IMG/VR virus record: IMGVR_UViG_3300006734_000026
Location: 1 to 31,962 of that record
Source: a virus
Length of the DNA stretch: 31,962 bases
Strand: one strand, 5' to 3'
The first letter of the stretch is position 1; each line of letters begins with the position of its first letter. The translations under genes were made by a program, and so were the position numbers. Below are positions 8,204-15,951 of this stretch, one piece after another. The notes beneath the pieces were generated by a model. That model was not told where the DNA came from and ran no database searches. It saw only the letters and a list, made by a program, of their open reading frames with translations.

Positions 8204-9478
8204 AGTACAAAAGAAACTATGCCCGAAGAAACGGTAAATGAATCTACAACGGTAGATCAGGTAGAAATAAATATTGACGAAATCTTTGGGATGCCGGGTG
8301 CAGAAAGTGTAATGCTCCCAGAAGAAGAAGAAAAGAAAACAGTGTTTCATAAGGAACCCGCTGTTGACACAACGTTCATTGACAAACCTACTGAAGAAGT
8401 AGAAACGGAAGAAGTTCAAATTCAAGAGCCTGTAGAACAAAAGGTAAATGAGAATATTGTACAAGAAACAATTGATGAGTTAGACGATTTAATTACAGAA
8501 CAAGAGGAGTCTGGTAATGTTGGTAGACCTAAAACAGATAAAAGTGGTTTAGTAGATCTAGCTAACAAAATGATTGAAGAAGGTACTTTATTTGCATTTG
8601 ATGACGATAAACCTTTAGAAGAATACACAGCTAAAGACTTTAGAGAGTTGTTTGAAGCTAATTTTCAAGAAAGAGAAAACCAAATTAGACAATCTACACC
8701 AGTAGAGTTTTTTCAATCACTCCCTCAAGAATTACAAGTAGCAGCTAAATATGTAGCGGATGGTGGTCAAGATTTAAAAGGTTTATTTAAAACTCTAGCT
8801 CAAGTTGAAGAAATGAGACAGCTAGATGTTACAAATGAATATGATCAAGCTGAAATTGCTAGATCATATTTACATGCTACAGGATTTGGTACTCCAGAAG
8901 AAATTGAACAAGAAATTCAAGATTGGAAAGATTTAAATAGACTTGAACAAAAAGCTAATCAATTTAAACCAAAACTTGATGCAATGCAAGAAGAAATTGT
9001 TGGAAGACAATTAGCTGAGCAAGAACATAAAAAACAAATGCAGGCTGAACAAGCTAAAGCATATCAAGAAAATGTTTATAGTACATTAGCTAATGGGACA
9101 ATAGGAGGAATTAAACTTGATAAGAAAGTACAAGGATTATTATTTTCAGGATTAGTTCAACCAAATTACCCATCTATATCTGGTAAACCAACTAATTTAT
9201 TAGGACATTTACTAGAAAAGTATCAGTTTGTAGAACCAAGACATGATCTTATTGCAGAAGCACTTTGGTTACTTGCAGATCCAAATGGATACAAAACTAA
9301 AGTTAGAGAGCAAGGTGGAAAACAAGCTGTAGAAAAAACAGTAAGAGCATTAAAAACTGAACAGTCTAGAAAAAGAACTTCTTCTCCAGCAAGTGAGTCA
9401 AATGATTCATCTAGTAGAAAACCTTCTAGATCTAAAGCTAAAACACTTTCTAAAAATAATATGTTTAGAAGATTTTAA
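8201..9478 (+). CDS. Probable scaffolding protein (acidic, disordered N-terminus, basic C-terminus)
   Basis: This 425-residue protein lies between portal and major capsid protein, the normal place for a scaffold. Residues 1-120 are strongly acidic and low in structure (many Glu, Thr, Val). Residues 140-290 are helical and coiled-coil-like (EEIEQEIQDWKDLNRLEQKA and following). The last 40 residues are Ser/Arg/Lys-rich (SRKPSRSKAKTLSKNNMFRR). A helical rod ending in a basic patch is the typical design of phage scaffolds that bind the inner capsid surface. A shell-bound minor capsid role is an alternative. It shares a unit with the capsid gene, 29 bases downstream, and begins with the conserved leader. 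Confidence 0.65.
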   Translation: MSTKETMPEETVNESTTVDQVEINIDEIFGMPGAESVMLPEEEEKKTVFHKEPAVDTTFIDKPTEEVETEEVQIQEPVEQKVNENIVQETIDELDDLITEQEESGNVGRPKTDKSGLVDLANKMIEEGTLFAFDDDKPLEEYTAKDFRELFEANFQERENQIRQSTPVEFFQSLPQELQVAAKYVADGGQDLKGLFKTLAQVEEMRQLDVTNEYDQAEIARSYLHATGFGTPEEIEQEIQDWKDLNRLEQKANQFKPKLDAMQEEIVGRQLAEQEHKKQMQAEQAKAYQENVYSTLANGTIGGIKLDKKVQGLLFSGLVQPNYPSISGKPTNLLGHLLEKYQFVEPRHDLIAEALWLLADPNGYKTKVREQGGKQAVEKTVRALKTEQSRKRTSSPASESNDSSSRKPSRSKAKTLSKNNMFRRF

Positions 9479-9507
9479 ATAAGTAACAAACAAATAAATA
9501 AATAAAA

Positions 9508-11127
9508 ATGGCAACTCCAGTTTTAAACAATGGTATCTTTCTACGGGATACAGCGTACAACGCAAGTTCACACGTAGACTCTTACCACTTGGTTAACATG
9601 TTGAAGGATGCAGAACCTATGGACCTTGGTCCGGTGGACCTCTGGGCAATGGCACAGAAGGTTGAAATGCCTCTTTACCAAATGTCTAGCTTTGGTGGTA
9701 AAAATGTAATTATGGTTGACAATGCTCGTGGGGAGTATAGATGGCAAACTGCTACTACTAATGACCTTCCTTACATCATTGAAGACATTGAACCAAACAA
9801 TACCTTTAAAGGTACAGATGGATCTACTTTCCGCATCAAATTAAGCAGACGTGAGTTTGGACATGGTGATATTATCACTTATGACAAATATAACGGAGTT
9901 GAGATGTACATTACTGATGAAGATATTCTTCCTGTAGGTGATGGGTTTATCTATACTGTAACGTTGGTTAACAACGACAACTTTAAATTCCTAGATAATA
10001 AATATCTTGAGAATGGTACTAAAGTTTTCCGTAAAGGTTCTGCTCGTGGTGAGTACGGAGAAAGATTCTCTGATATCACTACAAGAACTGGTTTCCGTGA
10101 GTTCTACAACTATGTAGGAGGAGCTGAAGCTCACGTACATTATTCTGTATCTTCTCGTGCAGATCTTATGATCAAAGGAGGAATGAATGCAGATGGTACA
10201 GTTCCAGTAACTGAAATCTGGAGAAGCTTTGACACTGCCAATATGGATCCTTCTATTTCATCACTAGATGATATGGTTAAGGTGATGGGTAAAGACAAAG
10301 TTAAAAAGGCATTTGATAACGGTGACCTTTCTCGTACTTTCCTAACTCAAATGGAAGCAGCTCACTTGTCTAAAGTTGCAAGTGATATTGAATCTTACCT
10401 AATGTGGGGACAAGGAGGTAGACTTCGTCAAGATGGTCCAGATGATCTTCGTCTTTCTGTAGGTCTTTGGAGACAGTTGGATAACTCATTTAAACGTATC
10501 TATAACAAAAATAACTTTACACTTGAGTTGTTCCGTGGAGAAATCTACAACTTCTTTAATGGTAAAGTTGAATTCCAAGGTCCAGATCCAAATAGATCTT
10601 TGATCGTTCAAACTGGTATGGGTGGAATGAGAATGGTAAATGAAGCTATCAAACGTGAAGCTGTTGCTTCAGGTCTAGTAATTCAGGCTGCTGATATTGG
10701 TGCTATCACTGGTAAAGGAATGGACTTGAACTTTGGATTTGCTTATACTTCATATGTAATTCCATTCTTGGCTAACGTTAAGTTTGTACTTAACCCAGCA
10801 TTTGATAATGTTCATACTAATGACATTGAGAACCCAATTATTGACGGATTCCCATTATCATCTTATTCATTCATTATCTTCGACATTACTGATAATACTA
10901 ATGACAACATCTTCTTATTGAAGCTATCTTGGGATAATCAGTTGAAGTGGTGGTATCAGAATGGTACAATGGACTACATGGGACGTACTCAAGGATTCCA
11001 GTCTTCTGGACAATTTAACGGATACCGAGTAATGATGTCTCAAACTATGCCAGCTATTTGGGTAAAAGATCCAACTAAAGTTCTTAAAATTGTAATGAGA
11101 AACCCTGTAACAGGAGGATCATTCTAA
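9508..11127 (+). CDS. Major capsid protein (HK97-type, crAss-like)
   Basis: This 539-residue protein has the N-terminus (residues 1-60, with LNNGIFLRDTAYNASSHVDS) and the C-terminus (AIWVKDPTKVLKIVMRNPVTGG) that I associate with crAss-like major capsid proteins. The position after portal and scaffold, strong codon adaptation and an immediate terminator all fit the most abundant virion protein. By my reading 14 of about 26 Arg codons are CGT or CGC, while neighbouring genes use mainly AGA. The leader is A-rich (ACAAACAAATAAATAAATAA) without a Shine-Dalgarno sequence. The HK97 fold is expected from the family, not seen directly. Confidence 0.87.
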   Translation: MATPVLNNGIFLRDTAYNASSHVDSYHLVNMLKDAEPMDLGPVDLWAMAQKVEMPLYQMSSFGGKNVIMVDNARGEYRWQTATTNDLPYIIEDIEPNNTFKGTDGSTFRIKLSRREFGHGDIITYDKYNGVEMYITDEDILPVGDGFIYTVTLVNNDNFKFLDNKYLENGTKVFRKGSARGEYGERFSDITTRTGFREFYNYVGGAEAHVHYSVSSRADLMIKGGMNADGTVPVTEIWRSFDTANMDPSISSLDDMVKVMGKDKVKKAFDNGDLSRTFLTQMEAAHLSKVASDIESYLMWGQGGRLRQDGPDDLRLSVGLWRQLDNSFKRIYNKNNFTLELFRGEIYNFFNGKVEFQGPDPNRSLIVQTGMGGMRMVNEAIKREAVASGLVIQAADIGAITGKGMDLNFGFAYTSYVIPFLANVKFVLNPAFDNVHTNDIENPIIDGFPLSSYSFIIFDITDNTNDNIFLLKLSWDNQLKWWYQNGTMDYMGRTQGFQSSGQFNGYRVMMSQTMPAIWVKDPTKVLKIVMRNPVTGGSF

Positions 11128-11147
11128 TAACTAGAATAATTAACTTG

Positions 11148-11180
11148 AAAGGGAGGGGTAAAACACTCCTCCCTTTTTTT
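11148..11180 (+). terminator. Terminator after the major capsid gene
   Basis: AAAGGGAGGGGT (11148-11159) pairs with ACTCCTCCCTTT (11165-11176), a 12-bp stem with one G-T wobble, loop AAAAC, then a T run to 11180. Only 25 bases separate it from the next start codon, leaving little room for a new promoter. It probably acts as a leaky valve reducing expression of downstream genes. Confidence 0.9.
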
Positions 11181-11193
11181 AATCAACAATTAA

Positions 11194-11208
11194 AAAACCA
11201 ACAAAATG
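11194..11208 (+). promoter_or_regulatory. Conserved A-rich translation leader AAAACCAACAAAATG (second copy)
   Basis: Identical over 15 bases to 8189-8203 and 16501-16515. It follows the capsid terminator closely, so it must work on read-through RNA or on RNA started within the terminator. Confidence 0.65.
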
Positions 11209-12222
11209 GAAACAAACAATTTTACAATGGTCGAAACAGGAACAAATAAGAAAACATCTATTGCTGTTAGACCTTATTTTGACCCACGAGCAACAAACAT
11301 GGGATTAGAAGATCATGGTATGAGTTTATTTGATGGAGTAACACATAATGAACAATTAGCATGTCTAGAAATTAATGGAGTAATCAGATATGTATCTGGT
11401 CTAAATGAGTATGCTCCAGAGATTAAAACATTATCTCCTGAAGATAAAGAAGCTAAAGTAAGACAGATTAGAGAATCTGTAGCTGAATTAGAAAAAGAGC
11501 TTGCGGCAAATGTAATTGATCCTGAAGACAAAGACTTTTGGAACAAAGTAACTTTATTAAAACCAGATAATAAAGAGTTTTGGAATAAGATAGATATTTC
11601 TTGTGGTAATGATCCGCTATATCTAGATCCAAAAAAACCATTTGATAGAATTAAATTACATGCAATTGAAGCCGGAGGATTTACAATGATTGCAAAAAGT
11701 TATGATGATGCACGATCACAAGCAACTCCTCCTAAATTCTATCTAGATAAAGAAGAAGAAACTGTAATGGTAAGAACTGAGTATAAAAAACTTAGAAACA
11801 AAGCTTACGCAGAGTTGCAGAAACTATATGACAAGAATAGTACTAAACTATTCTACATTGCTAAAGTAGTAGATACTAATAGTACTCAATACAAAAGATC
11901 TACTCCAAACGATGTATTCTATGAAAATATGGATAGATACATTTCTGGAGACGGTGCAGAAACAAACAAAGAAAGAGCTGCAAAATCTTTCCTTGAAGCT
12001 GCTAAACTTGACATGGAAACATTAAAGATTAAATCTATTGTAAGAGACTCAACGTTCTTTAAGTATATTGTAACTAAATCAGATGGTTACATTTATCACT
12101 CTCAAAGTGGAAGTATGCTTGGAAGAAATGTATCTGATGTAATAGAACATTTGAAAAATCCACTTAATGAGGATATTTTAAATGATCTAAATGAAGCATG
12201 TGAAAAATATTGGAAACTTTAA
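11206..12222 (+). CDS. Conserved structural-region protein of unknown function
   Basis: This 338-residue soluble protein has mixed charge. Visible segments include SIAVRPYFDPRATNMGLEDHG, a helical pair at about 85-130 (EAKVRQIRESVAELEKELAA), a central beta-rich part, TPPKFYLDKEEE, and a C-terminal region IYHSQSGSMLGRNVSDVIEHLKNP with YWKL at the end. I recognise the type as a companion gene directly after crAss-like capsid genes, function not established. Position suggests a virion or head-assembly protein. Its Arg codons are mostly AGA, so it is probably made in smaller amounts than capsid. Confidence 0.75.
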   Translation: METNNFTMVETGTNKKTSIAVRPYFDPRATNMGLEDHGMSLFDGVTHNEQLACLEINGVIRYVSGLNEYAPEIKTLSPEDKEAKVRQIRESVAELEKELAANVIDPEDKDFWNKVTLLKPDNKEFWNKIDISCGNDPLYLDPKKPFDRIKLHAIEAGGFTMIAKSYDDARSQATPPKFYLDKEEETVMVRTEYKKLRNKAYAELQKLYDKNSTKLFYIAKVVDTNSTQYKRSTPNDVFYENMDRYISGDGAETNKERAAKSFLEAAKLDMETLKIKSIVRDSTFFKYIVTKSDGYIYHSQSGSMLGRNVSDVIEHLKNPLNEDILNDLNEACEKYWKL

Positions 12223-12234
12223 AATTATATAATT

Positions 12235-12432
12235 ATGCCGGCAAATATGAAAAAAGCAGGAATCAAGTACGGGTACGGAGGTTCTAAAATGAAACGAGGA
12301 GGTTCATCATTTCCAGATTTAACTGGTGATGGTAAAGTTACACAAGCTGATATTCTTAAAGGACGTGGTGTCTTTGCTTGTGGAGGTCATGTTGGAGATA
12401 GAATTATCTCCGGCAAATCTTTAAGAAGATAA
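12235..12432 (+). CDS. 65-residue protein with an EF-hand/dockerin-type calcium loop
   Basis: The middle of this tiny protein reads PDLTGDGKVTQADILKGRG. D28, T30, D32, K34 (backbone), T36 and D39 fill positions 1, 3, 5, 7, 9 and 12 of a calcium-binding EF-hand/dockerin loop. A basic Gly-rich N-terminus (KKAGIKYGYGGSKMKRGG) precedes it and a C-terminal GDRIISGKSLRR follows. The start at 12235 is the only ATG with room for the N-terminus. A single loop could bind calcium only weakly unless it dimerises. Likely a minor virion or assembly protein given its place; function unknown. Confidence 0.75.
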   Translation: MPANMKKAGIKYGYGGSKMKRGGSSFPDLTGDGKVTQADILKGRGVFACGGHVGDRIISGKSLRR

Positions 12433-12453
12433 ATTTAAATAAATATATATATC

Positions 12454-12804
12454 ATGAGTAAGAGAAAATCTAAAAAAACAATAGATCCTGCAGGAAATGT
12501 TTATAAAACATCGAAAGGTGGTAGAAAAACAACATTGAAGTTTGCTCCAGATGAGCAGTATTCTACTGGTGAAAAAAAGAGAGTAGTTGTTAAAGACCGC
12601 AGAGGTCGTGTAAAAAAAGAAGTTAATGTTTCTGCTGATGGAAACAGAGAAGTTAAAAGATATAATATTACTCAAAGACAAGCTGCAGAACAATCTAAAA
12701 ATCCACAATTTGCTGAAGAGGATAAACTACCTGGCGCAAAATATGGTAGAGTTATAAAAGGAAAAACTTTAAGACGTTCTTATACTAGAAGAAAACAAAC
12801 TTGA
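12454..12804 (+). CDS. Basic small structural-region protein
   Basis: This 116-residue protein is Lys/Arg-rich with probable beta-strands in the middle (RVVVKDRRGRVKKEVNVSADGNREVKRYNI) and a helix (TQRQAAEQSK). Near the end it has YGRVIKGKTLRRSYTRRKQT, which shares the pattern GxRxIxGKxLRR with the C-terminus of the preceding gene. Not recognised as a named family. DNA-binding or virion-internal roles are plausible for so basic a protein. Its TGA overlaps the next ATG by one base. Confidence 0.75.
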   Translation: MSKRKSKKTIDPAGNVYKTSKGGRKTTLKFAPDEQYSTGEKKRVVVKDRRGRVKKEVNVSADGNREVKRYNITQRQAAEQSKNPQFAEEDKLPGAKYGRVIKGKTLRRSYTRRKQT

Positions 12805-12977
12805 TGGCAACTAAAAAAGATAAGAAGTGGATACAGAAAGCCACTAAGTCAATTAAGAAAAGGGGTACTAAAGGTAAATGTACCCCTATAACTAAAAGTA
12901 CTTGTACTGGTAAAGCTAAGACACTTGCTAAAACTTTTAAAAAAATTGCTAAAAAAAATAAAAAGAAGAAATCATGA
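12804..12977 (+). CDS. 57-residue Lys-rich protein
   Basis: The frame opens with ATG at 12804 inside the previous stop (TGATG) and closes with TGA at 12975-12977, which overlaps the next ATG. By count 22 Lys and 1 Arg occur in 57 residues, with one acidic residue. The centre, KGKCTPITKSTCTGKAKTL, has two Cys, and the C-terminus (LAKTFKKIAKKNKKKKS) is helical and basic. Very small basic proteins like this recur in structural operons of crAss-like phages. Perfect fit between two overlapping neighbours makes it a real gene. Probable role: binding nucleic acid or a charged capsid surface; inferred. Confidence 0.75.
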   Translation: MATKKDKKWIQKATKSIKKRGTKGKCTPITKSTCTGKAKTLAKTFKKIAKKNKKKKS

Positions 12978-13273
12978 CAAAGTATAAAACAGATGCTGAC
13001 AAGCTAAGATTTTTTAGAGAAGCTAGAGAAGCTAGAATACCTAAAGCAACGATTGGACGAATTATGTTTGCTCCTACTACAAAAGGAGAGATCTCTGATT
13101 CTCTTGAATCTCAAGGACAAAATCCAGATTTTATCTATACAAACACTACACAGGGTCAAACTTCTCCAGGTATTCAAGATACTACTACGTTTGGAAACAC
13201 TACACAGGGTAAAATAAACAACCGACTACATCGCGAAATGTGGCTAAAGAGTCAATCTAAAAAAAGAAAGTAA
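12974..13273 (+). CDS. Small protein with duplicated NTTQG motif
   Basis: This 99-residue protein has a charged helical N-terminus (DADKLRFFREAREARIPKATIGR), a Thr/Gln/Gly-rich flexible middle with two NTTQG motifs, and a basic end (MWLKSQSKKRK). The duplicated motif comes from a 16-base exact repeat at 13141 and 13195. It is joined to the preceding gene by ATGA. Function unknown; it lies in the cluster of tiny genes between capsid and connector and may be a minor virion protein. Confidence 0.7.
   Translation: MTKYKTDADKLRFFREAREARIPKATIGRIMFAPTTKGEISDSLESQGQNPDFIYTNTTQGQTSPGIQDTTTFGNTTQGKINNRLHREMWLKSQSKKRK
13141..13210 (+). repeat. Two 16-base direct repeats inside a coding region
   Basis: AAACACTACACAGGGT occurs at 13141-13156 and again at 13195-13210, 54 bases apart, in the same reading frame. 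It encodes NTTQG twice, so a local coding duplication is the simplest view. Confidence 0.8.
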
Positions 13274-13276
13274 GAC

Positions 13277-13975
13277 ATGCTTAATAGTACAATCACCATA
13301 AAAATGAAACAACGACTTAACAAGTTAGACAGTCAAGATTTTGACAATATAACTTGTTGGCAAGTTGTTGAGTCTTTTAATAAAGCTCAGGTAGAATGGG
13401 CTAGAAGACAGCTGCATGGACTTAATATTGTACAAGAAGGTGATGAACAATCTACTAGAAGAAAAGATGATCTCCAAAAGTTACTGATTAAGGAGCCCTT
13501 GGATATACTTAAAAAAGAGCTTTTTTATGAAGGTAATGTACCTGAGGACTATTTACAATGGAAACGTGTAGACATTGATGCTACCAAAGATTGCTGTGAC
13601 GGCAGAAGAATGACAGTGTATCTTGCTGAAGAGGGTAACCTTAATCAACTTTTGAGAGATAAATCTAAACAACCTAGTTTTGAATGGGCAGAGACTTTTG
13701 CTACTCTTATAGATGATACAGTTCATTTATATACAAACAATGAGTTTGAGATAGAAGAAGCTTTTCTAACATATTATAGACAGCCAGTTAGAATTGAAGT
13801 TTTGAACTGCTCAGATCCATATACCGGAATCACATCTACCCAAGAAGTAGAATGTGAATTCAAAGATGATATTATAGAATTAATAATTGATGAAGCAGTA
13901 AGTATACTTGCGGGTGATATTGAATCTGGTAATCAGTTCTCTAGAAACCAAGATGCTGCTGAACGTAGTAACTAA
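13277..13975 (+). CDS. Putative head-tail connector (adaptor/ring) protein
   Basis: This 232-residue protein has a helical N-terminus (DNITCWQVVESFNKAQVEWARRQLHG), a beta-rich centre (MTVYLAEEGNLNQLL, VHLYTNNEFEIEEAFLTYYRQPVRIEVL) and a C-terminal helix (DDIIELIIDEAVSILAGDIESGNQFSRNQDAAERSN). The last helix, with D/E-L-I-x-x-A-x-x-I-L and the Q/R/N-rich end, resembles adaptors that dock under portals, and I recall this protein type among crAss-like virion rings. Position after capsid genes agrees. Which ring it forms cannot be decided from sequence alone. Confidence 0.6.
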   Translation: MLNSTITIKMKQRLNKLDSQDFDNITCWQVVESFNKAQVEWARRQLHGLNIVQEGDEQSTRRKDDLQKLLIKEPLDILKKELFYEGNVPEDYLQWKRVDIDATKDCCDGRRMTVYLAEEGNLNQLLRDKSKQPSFEWAETFATLIDDTVHLYTNNEFEIEEAFLTYYRQPVRIEVLNCSDPYTGITSTQEVECEFKDDIIELIIDEAVSILAGDIESGNQFSRNQDAAERSN

Positions 13976-13980
13976 TTAAA

Positions 13981-14475
13981 ATGAAAGCACCGCAACCAAG
14001 AATGCTTAAAAAGCAAGAAGCTCCAAAAAAAATTGCTAAACCTTCTCCTGAAGCAAAACCAGAACCCACAAAAGACACAGGAGTAGGTGGTAGTTCATTA
14101 GATACTATGATGTCTGCATGTATTACTGAACTTATGAATGCACAGACAAGTTTTCATAAATTGCATTTGAAAGTTACTGGTGAAGGTTCTTATGCTGCAC
14201 ATAAAGCCCTTAATGATTTGTATGATGCTATTCCTGACTTGGCTGATACTTTAGTAGAGGGATATCAAGGGGTAACTGAAAAACTATTGACTTACAAAGA
14301 AGTATCTCCAAGAACACTTGATTCAACAGCAGATGCTATTAATTATTTGAGAGATATCTATGCTATGGTAAATAAATTACAAGGAATGATGCCTTACTCA
14401 GAAATTGTAAATAACCTAGATCTTGTTAAAGATGCTGTCAATTCAGCTAAATATAAATTACTTTTCTTAAAATAA
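13981..14475 (+). CDS. Dps/ferritin-like protein in the structural operon
   Basis: This 164-residue protein has a Pro/Lys-rich flexible N-terminus (1-35) followed by four or five helices. H62, H74, D89 and E93 have gaps of 12, 15 and 4, exactly those of the Dps ferroxidase residues H51, H63, D78 and E82 of E. coli, and a Gly lies five residues after the first His in both. The E. coli D67 position is N78 here. The match covers the helix-loop-helix HLKVTGEGSYAAHKALNDLY and the next turn. Dps proteins oxidise iron and bind DNA as 12-mers, often through a Lys-rich tail as here. In a virion it could be an iron- or oxidant-handling cargo, or a helical-bundle structural protein that kept the motif. 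Confidence 0.72.
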   Translation: MKAPQPRMLKKQEAPKKIAKPSPEAKPEPTKDTGVGGSSLDTMMSACITELMNAQTSFHKLHLKVTGEGSYAAHKALNDLYDAIPDLADTLVEGYQGVTEKLLTYKEVSPRTLDSTADAINYLRDIYAMVNKLQGMMPYSEIVNNLDLVKDAVNSAKYKLLFLK

Positions 14476-14498
14476 TTTTGAAATCCTAAATCTTTTCA

Positions 14499-14511
14499 TT
14501 ATATTATAATG
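14499..14511 (+). promoter_or_regulatory. Promoter-like TTATATTATAATG before the abundant virion protein gene
   Basis: The 65-base gap before 14541 contains TTATATTATAATG, sharing TATATTATAAT with 20032-20042. It is 29 bases before a codon-adapted gene and belongs to a unit that ends in a terminator. No upstream partner element is clear. Confidence 0.45.
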
Positions 14512-14540
14512 TATTTATTATTTAATTAAAACAAAACAAA

Positions 14541-15878
14541 ATGGCTTATTTTAATCATGCTTTTAAGAAAACCTTTATAGCTACAGAAGGTATTTCTGCA
14601 CTAAATGGTGTACAATTAGGTACATCTCCAACTAATGTGTTGAAATCTGGTCAAATTTCATTTATTGATCCTAAGACATTTCAAGTTTCACCTACACCTG
14701 ATACAAATTGTTGTGAGTTTATTCTTGCAGGTGGAGCTTTAATGCCTAATGACAAAATTGGACCTTTTCACGGTGGATACACTGAATCCAACAAGTCCAA
14801 AACAATTAAGGGCAAGTATGTAAGTAGACTTTACTACTCTCCTGCTAATGCTCCTTCTAACTACGTTATTCACGTAGGATTAACTCCTTGGACAAATGCT
14901 AACCCACCTGCATCAAGTAATCCAGGTGAAACTGAAGGTGAATGTTGTAAACAATTCTTGTGTGATGAGACTTACTATCTTCGTTTAGATGTTAAAGGTT
15001 CTCCTGCTATGAGATACCTTGATCGCAACTCTTACCTTACACTTGAGGCTTACACAGGATGTTGTCCTGATGATGATGTAGCACCAACTCCGGTTGATCC
15101 ACGTAAAGTAATGCTTGCATGGGCAAATCAGCTTTTGGAAAGCACTCTTGTTAATCCATTTGCATTCCCAGTTGTAACATTTACTCAAGATGCTGGTGCA
15201 ACTTGGACTTATTACTATCCAGATACAGTTGATACAACAACACTTCCTGTTATTGCTGGTGTAACTTATGCTAACTTTAGTGATTGGACTGAAGCACCAT
15301 TTGATCCAGCTATGTGTGCAGGACTTGTACTTAGCGGAGCTTATGTTGAAACTAAGTTTGAAAACTGTACATTCCAACCTTCTGACTTCTATGAACTAGA
15401 GCCGGTAAGACTTTATGCTTCTGAAGTAGATCTAACTGGAGATCCTTGTGAATTTAACGGTCTTTGTGTTGGTGTACAATGTTACGGAATTCAAGCAAAT
15501 GGAGTTGGAGAAACTGTAGTACGTGATGTAATTCTTTCTGAAGCTTACAGACAAAACCACCTTGCAACTGATCTACGTATCCGTGAGGTAACTCAAGGTA
15601 ACTCAATTGTTGAAGCTGCAGGAATTAGTAGAAATGGTCTTTATGATCGTATTTATCTACAGCACAATATTCCACGTTTGTATAACCCAACTGGAACGTT
15701 TGATAATGATCAATACTTGTTAGAGATTGTTGTTCCTCAAGGGGATCCAGATGCAGTATTTGATGTTTTGGCAGAATGGTTGACAACCTGTGAATCAGAC
15801 TGTTTAATTGAAGCATTACGAGAACCTGTTGAATGTGGGGTATCTACTCCGGATGTACCACTTCCAGTGTTACCATAA
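14541..15878 (+). CDS. Abundant virion protein candidate (auxiliary capsid type)
   Basis: This 445-residue protein begins MAYFNHAFKKTFIAT, an N-terminus I recognise from phage structural proteins, and is beta-rich with paired Cys (NCCEF, GECCKQFLCDE, GCCPDDD). About 8 of 14 Arg codons are CGT/CGC, the same bias as the capsid gene and unlike the AGA-rich neighbours. It has its own promoter-like site, an A-rich leader (TTAAAACAAAACAAAATG) and an immediate terminator, so it is probably made in large amounts. In crAss-like phages an auxiliary capsid or other major structural protein would fit. The exact place in the virion is inferred. Confidence 0.65.
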   Translation: MAYFNHAFKKTFIATEGISALNGVQLGTSPTNVLKSGQISFIDPKTFQVSPTPDTNCCEFILAGGALMPNDKIGPFHGGYTESNKSKTIKGKYVSRLYYSPANAPSNYVIHVGLTPWTNANPPASSNPGETEGECCKQFLCDETYYLRLDVKGSPAMRYLDRNSYLTLEAYTGCCPDDDVAPTPVDPRKVMLAWANQLLESTLVNPFAFPVVTFTQDAGATWTYYYPDTVDTTTLPVIAGVTYANFSDWTEAPFDPAMCAGLVLSGAYVETKFENCTFQPSDFYELEPVRLYASEVDLTGDPCEFNGLCVGVQCYGIQANGVGETVVRDVILSEAYRQNHLATDLRIREVTQGNSIVEAAGISRNGLYDRIYLQHNIPRLYNPTGTFDNDQYLLEIVVPQGDPDAVFDVLAEWLTTCESDCLIEALREPVECGVSTPDVPLPVLP

Positions 15879-15898
15879 TAATTAAACTATAAACTCAT

Positions 15899-15939
15899 AA
15901 AAGGAGAGTGAGAGTATAATTTCTCCCTCTCCTTTTTTT
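15899..15939 (+). terminator. Terminator after the abundant virion protein gene
   Basis: AAAAGGAGAGTGAGA (15899-15913) pairs with TCTCCCTCTCCTTTT (15922-15936), 14 bp with one T-C mismatch, then a T run to 15939. The next start codon is only 12 bases on, so downstream genes depend on read-through. Confidence 0.88.
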
Positions 15940-15951
15940 ATTATAAGAACT

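Noticed and set aside
13141-13210. Direct repeats considered as a CRISPR or attachment site
   Set aside because: Only two copies of 16 bases, in frame in a gene, encoding the same pentapeptide; no array or integrase.
14985-15377. 130-codon open frame on the minus strand inside the abundant virion protein gene
   Set aside because: It is a complement shadow of a codon-adapted gene; composition rich in Cys, Ser, Trp and Lys is typical of antisense artefacts.
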